A stretch of 6,125 bases of DNA from the NCBI GenBank assembly GCA_016199425.1, contig JACQGT010000666.1:1-6125 (forward strand). The letters run 5' to 3'. The translations under genes were made by a program, and so were the position numbers. Under the pieces are notes generated by a model. It had not been told where the DNA came from. It was given only the letters and a program-made list of their open reading frames with translations, and did no database searches. Shown here piece by piece: positions 5,971-6,125 of the stretch (positions are counted from its first letter, which is position 1; each line of letters opens with the position of its first letter). This DNA comes from Chloroflexota bacterium. Its GTDB lineage: Bacteria; Chloroflexota; Anaerolineae; Caldilineales; Caldilineaceae.

Positions 5971-5991
5971 GGTGGTCAGGGGATGACCACC
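5971..5991 (-). promoter_or_regulatory. 8-bp perfect dyad in the comEA leader (operator or 5' mRNA hairpin)
   Basis: GGTGGTCA (5971-5978) and its exact complement TGACCACC (5984-5991) flank a 5-nt spacer (GGGGA). The element begins about 7 nt after the transcription start predicted from the -10 box at 6005-6010 and ends about 43 nt before the comEA start codon. As DNA, a dyad just downstream of a strong promoter is a classic place for a repressor. As RNA, it is a GC-rich hairpin near the 5' end that could protect the message. The sequence cannot separate these possibilities. Confidence 0.5.
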
Positions 5992-6004
5992 ATTGGCATC
6001 TGCC

Positions 6005-6034
6005 ATTATATCTTACCGTTTTCTTTGTTGTCAA
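6005..6034 (-). promoter_or_regulatory. Full-consensus sigma-70-type promoter of comEA
   Basis: On the minus strand TTGACA (6034-6029) and TATAAT (6010-6005) both match the housekeeping consensus at all six positions, with an 18-bp spacer (6011-6028). A run of six A on the plus strand (6041-6046), read as T6 on the minus strand, lies just upstream. Initiation is expected around 5998. The -10 overlaps the ATG at 6004-6006, which excludes that ATG as the start for this transcript and leaves a leader of about 70 nt before 5928. Confidence 0.85.
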
Positions 6035-6096
6035 CACCCCAAAAAACAGATCGACGATGGATCAGTGACTCTACTGTAAAAAGCCAAAGAGTACAC

Positions 6097-6122
6097 CGCG
6101 GAGGCGCGGGGAGCGCGGAGGA
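6097..6122. repeat. GC-rich short tandem repeat of CGCGGAGG type, reaching the right edge
   Basis: Three units follow each other: CGCGGAGG (6097-6104), CGCGGGGAG (6105-6113) and CGCGGAGGA (6114-6122). The window ends three bases later, so the full extent is unknown. Degenerate arrays of this GCGGAG / ACAGAG kind occur as dispersed intergenic elements in several large bacterial genomes, including cyanobacteria and Chloroflexota (general recollection). Here it sits upstream of the comEA promoter. No coding function is suggested. Confidence 0.55.
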
Positions 6123-6125
6123 AAC

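Noticed and set aside
5929..6006. Extension of comEA to the ATG at 6006
   Set aside because: The ATG overlaps a perfect TATAAT box that is correctly spaced from TTGACA, so it should lie upstream of the transcription start.

Overview
The window looks like chromosomal DNA of a Chloroflexota bacterium, perhaps of the Anaerolineae/Caldilineae type. This is inference from style. Three of the five proteins carry the long Thr/Pro linkers of the 'TPTATP' kind that are very common in secreted proteins of that phylum, and the subtilase ends in a short tail (YRVFVPTI) resembling the '(Y/H)R(I/V)(Y/F)LP' tails often found there. No rRNA, tRNA, CRISPR array, transposase or phage gene is visible.

Layout from left to right: (1) the C-terminal 236 residues of a secreted or surface protein on the plus strand, entering from the left edge, with a Thr/Pro linker followed by a PrcB-like domain; (2) a strong bidirectional terminator at 876-917; (3) on the minus strand, a pair transcribed leftwards: a secreted S8 subtilisin-like protease (1643-3307), then 88 bp later a secreted double-LysM protein (931-1554); (4) a 313-bp divergent intergenic region with candidate promoters for both directions and a 9-bp inverted repeat; (5) on the plus strand, a 525-residue fusion of an N-terminal Rieske [2Fe-2S] ferredoxin-like domain with the FMN/[3Fe-4S] synthase domain of glutamate synthase, without any glutaminase domain (3621-5198); (6) convergent with it and only 19 bp away, a ComEA-like membrane-anchored DNA-binding protein (5218-5928) under a promoter whose -35 and -10 both match the sigma-70 consensus exactly; (7) a GC-rich short tandem repeat that runs off the right edge.

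The left half is an extracytoplasmic module: a protease, a peptidoglycan-binding LysM protein and a PrcB-like protein. PrcB is known as an accessory protein of a subtilisin-type protease complex (dentilisin) in Treponema, so a functional link is conceivable, but the PrcB-like gene is convergent with the other two and not in their operon. The right half holds a cytoplasmic redox enzyme and an unrelated competence-type protein.

Most interesting points: the Rieske/GltS fusion, where a Rieske cluster stands in the place of the ferredoxin or NAD(P)H module that normally feeds such enzymes; and the comEA control region, where the consensus -10 box overlaps the furthest-upstream ATG. That moves the likely start 26 codons downstream and leaves a leader of about 70 nt containing a perfect 8-bp dyad just after the predicted transcription start.
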